DNA from: Telmatactis stephensoni
Lineage: Eukaryota; Cnidaria; Anthozoa; Actiniaria; Isophelliidae
Direction of reading: 5' to 3'
Length of the DNA stretch: 64,000 nucleotides
Assembly: GCA_029948255.1 (NCBI GenBank)
Contig: JALIZF010001916.1
Location: forward strand, 1-64,000
In this document: piece after piece, positions 15,563 through 32,683 of the stretch
Layout: each line of letters begins with the position of its first letter
Position numbering within the stretch: position 1 is the stretch's first letter
Translations under genes and position numbers: made by a program
Notes under the pieces: generated by a model
Told to the model about the DNA's origin: nothing
Databases searched by the model: none
Seen by the model: only the letters and a program-made list of their open reading frames with translations

Positions 15563-16261
15563 ATGGCTGATACTATCGAGAGATTACGGTATACGATGTT
15601 GGAGGACCGGAGCGACGAAAATGCTACACATGGAGAATATCTCAAAAAGAAAATAAAGAAGAAGACTTGGAAGGACTTTTGGGTCATTGTGAAGGATAAT
15701 ATGATGCTATTTTTCCATCGCGATGATGGTGGATGGGCCGGTAGTATAGAATTGACGCGAGGTTCAACATGTACACTTATAATCAATGGTACACACGTTG
15801 GAAGAACTCACGGATTTTCCGACGTAACTTTGAGCGCCGAAATAGCTGAACTTAATAAACGAAGAAAAGACTTAGGTACTTTAAAGTTTGCTCTTAAAAC
15901 TAAAAATGGAGTTCACTTATTTAAAGCTAGTTCTGAAGTTTTATGCCTTGAATGGATTCGAGTTTTAAGAAAAGTTGTGGTGGGTCTGAGCCACGAGGTA
16001 AGTTGTGGTCTTTCATCGAATCCTACACAGCAATCCGAAGTAAAGGAAGGACAGAGGAATAATAACAAAGCTTCAAAGAAATCCTTCACTTACGAAGCTT
16101 TTGAAACTGAGGACGGCGAACTTGAAGTGCAAAGCGATTCAAGAAAGATGACACGGAGTAAATCTATGCGAGAAACACACAACCCGTTCAGTCGAACAAG
16201 ATTTCACTCATTTCGTAGTTTAAGAACATTTCATAGATATAATTCCTTGCAAGCTGAATAG
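15563..16261 (+). CDS. PH-domain protein, single exon
   Basis: 232 residues with a pleckstrin homology domain at about residues 22-140. It begins with a basic first strand (GEYLKKKIKKKTWKDFWVIV), continues through KDNMMLFFHRD and ends with the typical helix containing the invariant tryptophan (SEVLCLEWIRVLRKVV). The remaining 90 residues are Ser/Arg/Lys-rich and probably disordered. PH domains bind phosphoinositides or proteins at membranes; the basic strand favours lipid binding. No intron is evident, and AATAAA signals follow near 16552-16570. It could be one exon of a larger gene, but an ATG, a stop and a poly(A) signal all fit a complete small gene. Confidence 0.7.
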   Translation: MADTIERLRYTMLEDRSDENATHGEYLKKKIKKKTWKDFWVIVKDNMMLFFHRDDGGWAGSIELTRGSTCTLIINGTHVGRTHGFSDVTLSAEIAELNKRRKDLGTLKFALKTKNGVHLFKASSEVLCLEWIRVLRKVVVGLSHEVSCGLSSNPTQQSEVKEGQRNNNKASKKSFTYEAFETEDGELEVQSDSRKMTRSKSMRETHNPFSRTRFHSFRSLRTFHRYNSLQAE

Positions 16262-16834
16262 AAGTAACTATAAAGTGTATTTTTAAGACAAGAATCAAAA
16301 CAAAACAATTGTTTAACGGATTAACAGGGTATAATAGATGTGACACGAACAATATCTACTCAGTTTACACACAATCAATACGATCGGCGTTTGGGAATCG
16401 AATTCTGATAGTACGTTTGAGATGCTCAAAATCTTCGTAAAATTTTCCTTTATTATATTTTACATTGGTCTTGTTTTTAGAATTATCTTTATCGAGTATC
16501 TAAGTTTTATCAATGGAAATTTTGATCGTCTTGTATTTCATTACCTTATTGAAATAAAGTTGTAAAATAAAAACCAATGGCTGACATCTAAGTATTGTTT
16601 TCATTGCAAGTACAAGATTTAATTATTCGTCGTACGATCGATTTTCCATCAAAAGTAATTGATTTTCAATTAACATTTTTCGTCCGATGAAAATTTATGT
16701 GAATATTAATCCGTTTACCTTTTTTGACTGATTTTACCTTTATTTTTATTTTTATGCATCCTGTTTTATTAATATTTTGTTTTATTATTATTTTGTTTTA
16801 TTATTATTTTGTTATATTATTATTTTGTTGTATT

Positions 16835-17067
16835 TATTATTCTATTCTATTCTATTCTATTCTATTCTATTCTATTCTATTCTATTCTATTCTATTCTAT
16901 TCTATTCTATTCTATTCTATTCTATTCTATTCTATTCTATTCTATTCTATTCTATTCTATTCTATTCTATTCTATTCTATTCTATTCTATTCTATTCTAT
17001 TCTATTCTATTCTATTCTATTCTATTCTATTCTATTCTATTCTATTCTATTCTATTCTATTCTATTC
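16835..17067 (+). repeat. (TTCTA)n microsatellite, about 230 bp
   Basis: Perfect 5-bp units (TATTC/TTCTA) run almost without interruption and produce spurious open frames in all three plus-strand frames. Confidence 0.97.
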
Positions 17068-17223
17068 CTATTTTTAACTTAGATAACTCCAACAACAACA
17101 AATCTTTTATTACATTCATAATTACCGCAGTTCCGGAGTAATTGTTGGAAGATTGGGTAAACGGCGACATGCAGTCTGATATTTTTTCCCCTTGTACAGA
17201 AATAAAATAGGAGAGGCTGAGCG

Positions 17224-17224
<1 letters not shown>

Positions 17225-17303
<79 letters not shown>

Positions 17304-17430
17304 TATTCATCCATTCACCCATTCATCCATCCATGTATTCATTCATTCGTTCATTCGTTCATTCATTTGTTCATTCATCCATCCATCCATTCATTCATTC
17401 ATTTACTCATTCATTCATTCTCTTTCAATC
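17225..17430 (+). repeat. (TC)n then (ATTC)n microsatellites
   Basis: A perfect TC/CT run to about 17301 is followed by an imperfect ATTC/ATCC tetranucleotide array. Confidence 0.95.
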
Positions 17431-17992
17431 TTTTATTTATTTATTTATTTTTTCCTATTTTATATGCTATTTGAGTTGAATTCATTAAGGAGCGTCATCT
17501 GGAGATATCCCAGGAAACTTCTTTTTATGGAAACAGCCTAAAACTGAATGTTGACACTGTTAAAATAAGAGACACTGAAATCAGTGCAAAGTTACTATTA
17601 GAAAGCGTTTCTTTGTGCTCTCTTCAAGTACTGCAATGCGACTGGGTAAACTTCGCAACTGAAATGACACAATACTGACATATATAACAAACACAATACT
17701 GGAAATTTCTTGTAAAATAAGTAGCCTATTTACTCGTGCCTCAGTTTCTTTGTATTTAAAGTCCAAACAAAAAAAATCTAGATTGAAACGAAAGTGGTGA
17801 TTGCCACTTTTTGTTGTTAATATATATAATATCCGGACCGGTATAAGACAATTCGTTGATTTTTTCACGGAGTCATTCACTCTTTCAAAGCAATCCATTC
17901 GGTGCGCAGAGAAGGATTTTGCTAAAAATCTCTTAGGATTTACTTCGGATAGCGAAAGGATAAAGCGGGAAGCATTGAGGATCTGTATTCTA

Positions 17993-19141
17993 ATGATGGA
18001 TTTCTTAGTTTTGGGTGAAAATATAACCAACACTTCAGAGTCAGTTGTGCGATCTGGTTTTTCGGATCATTTGATTAAATCGTACTGGATTTTAGTGATA
18101 ACTACAGGGTGCTACTTGTGTTTGCTGGCTATAGGGACCACGTTGGCGAATGGCCTACTTTTGCTGACCATCTACAAAGACTCAGGATATTATTTTAGAA
18201 AGCCTGTTACTATTCTTATAGCAGCTTTAGCTGGGGCAGATTTCTTAAATGGTTTAGTAATCGACCCACTTCATGCTTACCGATACCTCTCCATCTACCG
18301 TGGAACTATAACTTTAGAAGAATATAAAAAAGTGTTAGTAATTTCAATGTTCTTTGGTGCAGTGACAATGAATGCTTCGTATCTTATTGTCCTTCTTTTG
18401 TCAGCTACACAACTAATTGCTGTAGTATTTCCTTACAAACATAAAACTATAGTAACTACAAGAACTGTAAGTATTGCAACTACAATTTCTGTTGTCTACT
18501 GTATTGTCTTTGCACTGTCTTACATCATCGGTGTTCCCATCAAAGTCTTCGAAATGATTGAAGTATTTGTTCACATGACTGGGCTGACCATTTTACTAGT
18601 GATAGCTTACATTTGCTTACAAATATTCTACACAAAGCAAAGGGCAAGACTAAGTCGTCTTTTTTCCAACCGACAATCATCAATTCACAGTAGTAATAGG
18701 TCTTTCCCAGCTCAAAGAAAATTCCTTCTTGTAAACTTATCGCTAATTGCGTGTTTGCTAGTGTCAAGCTTGCCAGTAACAGTCGTTTGGTATGTCTATA
18801 TTTTCTCCAACGCAATGACACCAACTCAAATGTACCTAAGACGCAATGTCGCTATAATTGTTGATAGTTTTTTGTTTCTCAAATTCCTCATTGATCCTTT
18901 TATATATGCCTGGCGACTACCCAACTATCGAAATGCCTTGAAGCGAACCTTGGCACATATGTGCCCCAAGATATCATCACCCACTAGTTTGTCACAATTA
19001 AAGAGAGGACATTTCACCCTTTCGACAAGAACAACGTCAACGGAACACAGGAATCCCAATTCAAGACGGTTGAGAAGCATGGAGTCTTTTGAAAGACGTG
19101 ATATACAACTGGTAGATGTCTGCTGGGTCAGCCAAGTCTGA
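17993..19141 (+). CDS. Rhodopsin-class (class A) GPCR, atypical, single exon
   Basis: An open frame exists from 17801, but the first ATG is at 17993, giving 382 residues. Two N-glycosylation sites (NIT, NTS) precede seven hydrophobic helices. TM1 is GTTLANGLLLLTI. TM2 carries the conserved Asp in LAGADFLNGL. TM6 has SSLPVTVVWY and TM7 ends DPFIYAW, a variant of NPxxY. The DRY box at the end of TM3 is missing: the site reads ATQLIAVVFPY. I also see no TM3 cysteine and no TM4 tryptophan. The C-tail is Ser/Arg-rich. Intronless, rapidly evolving class A receptors are common in cnidarians; ligand unknown. Confidence 0.8.
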   Translation: MMDFLVLGENITNTSESVVRSGFSDHLIKSYWILVITTGCYLCLLAIGTTLANGLLLLTIYKDSGYYFRKPVTILIAALAGADFLNGLVIDPLHAYRYLSIYRGTITLEEYKKVLVISMFFGAVTMNASYLIVLLLSATQLIAVVFPYKHKTIVTTRTVSIATTISVVYCIVFALSYIIGVPIKVFEMIEVFVHMTGLTILLVIAYICLQIFYTKQRARLSRLFSNRQSSIHSSNRSFPAQRKFLLVNLSLIACLLVSSLPVTVVWYVYIFSNAMTPTQMYLRRNVAIIVDSFLFLKFLIDPFIYAWRLPNYRNALKRTLAHMCPKISSPTSLSQLKRGHFTLSTRTTSTEHRNPNSRRLRSMESFERRDIQLVDVCWVSQV

Positions 19142-19157
19142 TTCTTGCAGTTTTACT

Positions 19158-19854
19158 CTCGAGTATATTAAGGCCTGGGTCAATCGTTAATTACTTAAAA
19201 TTCGGATAAAAATTATTTTGAAGACATAGAACATCTAAATCAACTTTTTTCCTCGATAAGTTACTAAACTTGACGTCCTTAATTTTTTTAGGGTACGTTT
19301 ATGATGTCACGTGACCTGATGACGTCACAGTGATCAAATATTGTGTTGTAAACTTCAAAGCAAAATGCGGTCGCGGGTATTACTTAAGACTTCAAAGTAA
19401 CCACGCTTAACTGTGAGCCTGGATGTGCTTCACAACATACAGCCCGAAAAACTTGTCATCCACTTTACATTGTTGAGTTTTTCCATTTTTAAAAGAAATA
19501 AGTAAAAGTCACGTGACCTGTTTTTGGCTTTATCTCACTAAAGAAAAACTGTAGTCAGGTTTTCCGGGTTGTTTGTTTGGAAACACATTAAGGCTCATAG
19601 TTAAGCGTGGTTACTTTCAAGACTGGGGTTATACCCACGACCGCATTTTGCTTTGAAGTTTACAATACAATATTTGATCACTGTGACGTCATCAGGTCAC
19701 GTGCCATCTTAAAAGTACCCTAAAAAAATTAAGGACGTCGAGTTTAGTAACTTATAGAAGGAAAACGTTCATTTAGATGTTCTTTGTCTTCAAAATATTT
19801 TTTTATCTAAAATTTATACAATTAGCGATTGACCCAGGCCTTAATATACTCGAG
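19158..19854. mobile_element. MITE with ~250-bp inverted repeats carrying CRE and E-box sites
   Basis: The left arm (19158 to about 19410) and right arm (about 19600-19854) are imperfect inverted copies. The outer edge reads CTCGAGTATATTAAGGCCTG on both sides. TTAA at 19168-19171 and 19841-19844 could be a target duplication of the piggyBac or Kolobok kind, although the inverted symmetry runs 10 bp further out. Each arm has TGACGTCA (19320 and 19684) and CACGTG. No coding capacity. Confidence 0.75.
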
Positions 19855-20159
19855 CTGGCAACTGAAACCGTTCTGAATTTTTTTGCTTCACTCATTACCA
19901 TCCACTGCGCGCGCGCCGACAAAATCGTCCCAACAATTCTGGCAATGATTGTAGCTACTAATTGGTCTCATTTGTTAAAATTATAACGCTTGCGACACTA
20001 ATTACGGCCTGGCAAGAAGCCATACTAAGATACCAATCGGAGTCGGTGATGAAGCTGTGGTCACAGTGATCATACAGCAAGATAAAACCTGCTTCCTGCC
20101 ATTAAATAACCCTTTCAGCATCAGATTTTTTTCATTTGGCAATAAAGCAGTAATATATA

Positions 20160-20347
20160 CAGTCCAATAGGACGTTTGCATTATGGTGTCATATACTCCA
20201 GAATGCTTTGCGCACTTTCTTTGTAAAGTGATTTATGCTCATTCATTTTACTTTAGGAATAAAAATTCAAATACGAAAAAAAGTCGTAAAACATTCTGGT
20301 AGTTGGAGTAAAATGACACCATCGTGCAAATGTCCTTTTGCCAGGAC
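20160..20347. mobile_element. Small foldback element
   Basis: Imperfect inverted arms of about 50 bp (AGTCC...GGTGTCAT...CCAGAATG and its complement) flank a 90-bp AT-rich centre. The surroundings contain TATATA. No coding capacity. Confidence 0.6.
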
Positions 20348-20544
20348 TTCTATATAGGGCGAGGTTAGTTTATCGTATTTTGGTCGGTATTATTAAATGT
20401 TTAGCGGTATTACACTCATATATAAGCTTAATAGAAATCCTGGTATTGATACCATAAGTATGTATGGGTATAGCGGGAAGATCATTTTAACTAAATTACG
20501 ATTACATAACGACAAATTTGAAATACAGTAGATAGAAGAGATCA

Positions 20545-21160
20545 GGCCCGTCGCCAGCATATTGATAGGGGAGGTTCGTTTGGCTTGGATTAGGGAGTGC
20601 TTATAAGAAAGTGGAATGAAAATTTCGCATTGGACAACTATTATTTCACGAATTTTGTTTTTCTAAATTACGCAAAAAAATTGAAAGCATCAAACTAATG
20701 TAAGGAGTTTATATAGTTTTCTTCATTGAAGACCTTAATTTTAAGCCAAGAAACTGAATTAGAGAAGAGAAATAGAATCCATTCAAAACAGAAAAAAGAG
20801 AAAAAAGAAAAATTGTTGGCGCAGGCAGGACTCGAACCCCTTACTCAAAGAAATTAGTATGCAAATTTTATGTAAAACCCAAAAAATCGGACCATGCATC
20901 CAGACAAATCGCTGAATCATCGCATGTTACGTATAGGATGGAGATTTCGGCCCCTTCCGCGCTATCCGGTAGAACGCAGCAAGCTTCGCAGTCAAAGAGG
21001 GAGGAAACAGTCGGATCCTAGGCCGTAAATGACTGAACCTTACCACTAGACTAACTGGACTACTGAGGGATTTGGAGAACAAAATAACCTAGTGTATCCT
21101 GTAAATTGGCTGCCTATTGTTGTGCAAATTACGCGATCCCGTGGCGCAGTCGGAAAACCC
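20545..21160 (-). repeat. Dispersed repeat R1, copy 2 (inverted)
   Basis: Inverted copy of the R1 repeat at about 12775-13530, including the GTGGCGCAGT box, the TAGTCTAGTGG-type box on the minus strand and the GGACTCGAACCCC box. Divergence between the copies looks modest, with mostly single-base differences. The stretch from 21,160 to 23,540 holds only microsatellites, foldback repeats and R1 fragments. Confidence 0.7.
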
Positions 21161-21745
21161 TTGAACTGTGAAGCAAGTGAGCAGATGTAAGAGCCGGGTT
21201 CATAACAGGCTAGGGGCTCATCTTTTTGTTTTCTTTTTTTTTTTTTTTTTTTTCTTTTCTTTCTTTAATTTTTTTTCTTTTCTTTGTTTCTTTTTTTCTG
21301 TCTCAAAATCAAAATTAGTTGTTGATCAAAAACAAAGAGAGAGAGAGCCCGAGAGAGAGAGGAGAGAAAAGATAGAAAAAGAAGGAGAATATGAAAGAAT
21401 AAATAGAAATGGTGGAAAATACTTCAGTTCATGACCATGTGTTAAAACTAATTAAAAAATTGTTAAAATAAATAGCTGAAGATTGGGGTTTTTGATAAAA
21501 CCACAATTCACTAGCATGATTCGTTCAAGGTTCATTTAGAGAGTAATGCAACAATTTGACTGTAGTTTTTTGATCGATAAAGGAAAGTACTAGTAGCTAG
21601 CCTAAGCTAAGCGGCTATTTTCTGGGAGAAAGGAGGGGAGGGAGGTTCGCTCGAACCTTCGAACCACCCCAAGCGACGGGCCTGTGAGATACATAGAGAA
21701 TATTATACGGTGGTGCAAAGATATGAATTTTATTTTCGAGTGGTA

Positions 21746-22022
21746 GCAAGAGACCATAATACTAAGAGAGCGAAACTCAGTATTGATGTCTGTGCGATGT
21801 TCATGGCGGCTAAGGCTATTTTTAGTAACTTCGCCATCACGCGCGCAAGGCCCTCAACAAATAGAATTTGGTTTTTGACGTGCGCGCGGACAGGACCGTT
21901 TGAATTCTATTGTTTAAGAGCCTTGCGCGCGTGATGGCGAAGTTACTAAAAATAGCCTTAGCCGCCACGAACATCGCACAGACATCAATACTGAGTTTCG
22001 CTCTCTTAGTATTATGGTCTCT
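21746..22022. mobile_element. Hairpin-type foldback element
   Basis: A left arm at about 21746-21872 and a right arm at about 21903-22022 are near-perfect inverse copies (ending GAGACCATAATACTAAGAG and its complement), separated by a short GC-rich loop. No coding capacity. Confidence 0.7.
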
Positions 22023-22923
22023 TGGTGGTAGTGAAAGCAATATTTTACGAGCGAGCGCAGGAATTGGCGGGAAAAATTTTTAGGATGCGCGCGCGTACAT
22101 CCGGGACATTTGGTACATAACTTTTTCATATTCTCACTAGTGACAATATGGCAAATACGAGTGTTTTAGCTTCCGGTGAAACACTGTTATCAATATAATA
22201 AAGATAAATACAAACGTGGGTGCTGTATCAAACTCACTCTTATATTAGTATACTGGTTTGTCCTGAGAGTTTGTTGATGAAATGTGAAAACAACAAACGT
22301 CAATCCAATGTAAAAATCAATAGAAAGATAAAGAAAAAGTAGATTTTTTTGTCGCAGACAATACACGAACTCACAACAAAAGCGGCCAATCAGTAATACC
22401 ATTCATCCAAACAAATCGCTGAATCATCGTATGGATTTACGTAGAGGATGAAGATTTCGGCCACTTCCGCGCTATCCGGCAGAGAGAGAGAGAGAGATCC
22501 CGCTAGAATACCGTGCAATTCTGAGGAAAAAATGACCCAGGCATCCAGGATTGGGCAATCTATTGTTCAGATTACGTGGCCTGATGACGCTGTCCAAACT
22601 GACCTATAGATGGTCTGAGTTCGAGAGCGCTATGAATTTTTTTAGTGATTTTTTCTTTTTGTGTGTGTGTGTGCTGCTTGATTTATTAATTTTGCTTTTC
22701 AATTTTATTATCGTATTTTAAAATTATTTGATAAAGAAACTGAAAGGGTGAAATAAAAATACAGATAAAAAGCCAGAAAATAATGAAATTGAACAAACAA
22801 ACCATCCTCAGGGACCCAAGTTGTCAGGGTGAGGACGAGGGAAGGTGAGGGAAAAGGGAAGAAGAGACGTCTCTCTTATTTACCGGTTTTATGATAATCT
22901 TTAAAGATTAAAAGAAAAGGGAA

Positions 22924-22924
<1 letters not shown>

Positions 22925-22995
<71 letters not shown>

Positions 22996-22996
22996 A
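22925..22996 (+). repeat. (AAAG)n microsatellite
   Basis: Perfect tetranucleotide run of about 18 units. Confidence 0.95.
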
Positions 22997-23546
22997 AAAG
23001 TGTTCCCCAAACGGGATTAGCGATCAGAGGTGAGTTGCGTCTCCTTGCGTTCTCGTTTATCGGGGCCTTATTCTTGGCTTTCACGTGACGTCATCAAAAA
23101 AGTCACATGCTTCATATAGATCACTTAAAGTTGGGTCTATAGTATGTTCTTTATATCCATAATAGAAGTTGAACAGGGTTGCAGTCAAAGGGGGAGGAAA
23201 CGGTCGGATCCCAGGCCATACTGAACCGCACATCAATGTCTACCTAGTGATTTGGAAGACAAAATAAATTCCGTCTATTGTCGCTGTTGTTTTCTTTTGT
23301 TTGGTGTTTGTTTATGTGTGTGTGTGTTCTTTTTGTTGTTGTTGTTGTTGTTATTGTTGTTGTTGTTGTTGTTGTTTCGATTTTTATATTAACCGGGATT
23401 CCTGTGTGCCATGCTACAGTTTTGTAGCGGTCAGCGGACTATCAAAGCAGCCATGTTGGATCGATGAAAATAATGATGAAACATAGTCATCGAATGTTGT
23501 AAAATTACAGATTTTTAGGACAAAAACCAAAATTTTATAAATCAAG

Positions 23547-30231
<6,685 letters not shown>

Positions 30232-30424
30232 TAATGCTCAAAGAATTGTTCCTAAAATTGTATCTATGCATGAATTAAATAAATTAATATTAAAACCTTT
30301 ATTCTCGTGTTTTTATCAGCGACCTCTTTTTCCTTCTCCCCTTTATTTGTCCCTTGGTGTGTTTGTTTTTATTGTATTGTTCTCGTCCCGGGTAGAAGAT
30401 GAAAGATTCATGAAAACGCGAAGA

Positions 30425-30960
30425 AATTGTCCAGGTCAGCTTGCAAACGTCTCGCCCAAAAGTCATGTGAAACTCGTTGCAAGTTGCAGAGAAATTGTTA
30501 CTCATATTACCACTCCAATCACAACGATTTTTCTTTGTTGCAAAAAGTAGAAGTGCTTCTACTTCGTGCAGCAAAAGCCAATCTGATGCACACGTTGAGA
30601 AACTGTATAAGGAAACTGCCACGCGAGGCACTTTTCTCATCGTGTGCTCTTTTACCTGCTCTATTTTTGGCCTTGCGTAGCCAAAGATGCAACGTCTGCG
30701 GCGAGAAATCGTCTGAGCTAAGTGCCTCGCGTGGCAGTTTCCTCACGCAGTTTCTCAACGTGTGCGGCGGGCTTAAGAAATTGTTGTGCACAAAGTGGTA
30801 ATACGAACAGCAATTTCTCTGCCACTTGCCACGCAACAACGTTGCACGAATTTGTTGCCCGTTTTACCGCACCGTAACATTTCGCGCAAGATTATTGCGT
30901 TGCAAGTTGCAGAGGAAATGCTCGTATTTGCCAATATAGTTGAGAGAGACCATCCCAATC
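30425..30960. mobile_element. Foldback element downstream of ELP3
   Basis: Nested inverted repeats: AAACTGCCACGCGAGGCAC... near 30612 and its complement near 30720, with outer arms around GCAAGTTGCAGAGAAATTG (30478) and its diverged complement near 30810. Open frames in this stretch are mirror images of each other. From 30,960 to 32,680 I see a TTG repeat (30993-31015) and nothing gene-like. Confidence 0.6.
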
Positions 30961-32683
30961 AAATTTTTAATGACAAATTTTTGGCTATAACTGTTGTTGT
31001 TGTTGTTGTTGTTGTTTTTCCGTGTGGAATCCGCACTTTTGGATAAGATCAAATATCGGTACAACTGAAACGCTAGCGGCATCAGTGTAGTCATGGCAAC
31101 AAAACACGTCGGAATTTCAGTTCTACAGTGTAAACAGTTCATCTTTTGCGTCAAAGCCCGTGGGAAGTGATCTCTTACTGTCTCTCTTACTGTTTGTTGT
31201 TTGACTTTAAGAAGGAAACACCTGTAGTATGTAGATGATGAACTTTTCCGCCAACTTGACAACTCCAATTATATTCACTTATATGATCATTAAAAGTAGC
31301 TAACAATATTTAAATAAGTTCTTTGCGACTATTGAAAGTGTTCAAGTTTATCATCACTAGATTAGAGTTCCATTCTGACTGAATGAGACTCATAGTTTAA
31401 TTATAAACAAACAGATAAATATGAAGGCAAGAAAGTTTGAATTCGTGCCGGAATAATTATTAAAGAAAGAGAAACGAAGAAAACCGAAAACTGATCTTAG
31501 AAAAGTTGAAAGACAAGAAAATGTACAATAAAAATCGTTTCCAGAAAAACTATGGTAAAAAAAAACTTTCATCAAACGACTTTATTTTCGTGAGCTTACG
31601 AACTCAAGTCAATTTTTACATATGGTATTTACAAATTGATTGTTTTAATACTGCATGTGGTATGGATTAACTGTGATTAAACAACACTTTATTATTGAAA
31701 TCCTACAAGTACTTGAAAGATAAACAAGACCGCGCGGAAGTTTGAAACCAAGAAAAAAACTTTTCCTTTGAGAGAAGGCTTAGTCGAAAGGGAAGCAAAC
31801 CAAACATCAAAATTAATAAATCTTCTGCTTCCATACTCATTGAAATATAATGAGATTTGTAATTAACGAATTTATTGATAAAAATTCATAGCTGGATTTC
31901 GTGAAGTAGGTACAAAACTAACAAAAGACAGGATTATTGATGCCCTAGCAACGAGACATTCATCTGAGTTTACTATTGAGAAATAAAACTATGTTAATAC
32001 AATAAAACGAAAAAAATAAAATAATAGCAATAATAGGAACAAAAACAGCGTTGGTCGATATAAACTTGCTCGCGTTGTGAATACTGACAGAAGTCCAAAT
32101 TTTGTTGACAATATCACTCTCAACTTGATTAAAATTTTCGACCACTTTGCAAATGAATCGGCCAGCAAGTACCTCGCCCACTAGTTTAATGCTAAATGAT
32201 TATTCTTTCTGAGTTTTGTTCAGAATCGATAGAAAACACTTCAAAACCGATGTCAGGCGAATATTTCGTGTAGAAGGTAAGTTATTTATAGTGAAAAACG
32301 GCTGTAAAATATGTTTTGATTGAAATTTTAATTTGAACTGGTTTTCCTCGCGCTCCCGCCGTAGAGCAAATGTAGACTTAAATTCTTTTTGATGGCTTCC
32401 AGTAGAAAGCTGGAAACAGTAAAATTTTAAAACAATGTTTAGTCTGAGTTCAATGAATTTAAGGAATGAAAATTGGCTTTGATTTTCTCCATACTGCAAT
32501 GTAAGCAGTTGCATAAAAGGACAAGAACAGCGAAAACTGAATGTCACGGGTAGGAATTAAACTCCATCGAGAACCGGCTCATCTCGTATGATTTTTACAA
32601 TAGCACATTTGCATTGCAAAAATCCCTCATCAAATACGTTTAATCTTTTCTCAAATCTTTAGACGCCAACTATAGACGCAGAA

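Noticed and set aside
16724..17141. Long Tyr/Ser/Ile/Leu-repeat open frames
   Set aside because: They are translations of the TTCTA microsatellite in all three frames.
21710..22129. Related open frames on both strands (NTKRAKLSIDVCAMF-type)
   Set aside because: They mirror each other because they lie in the two arms of a foldback element.
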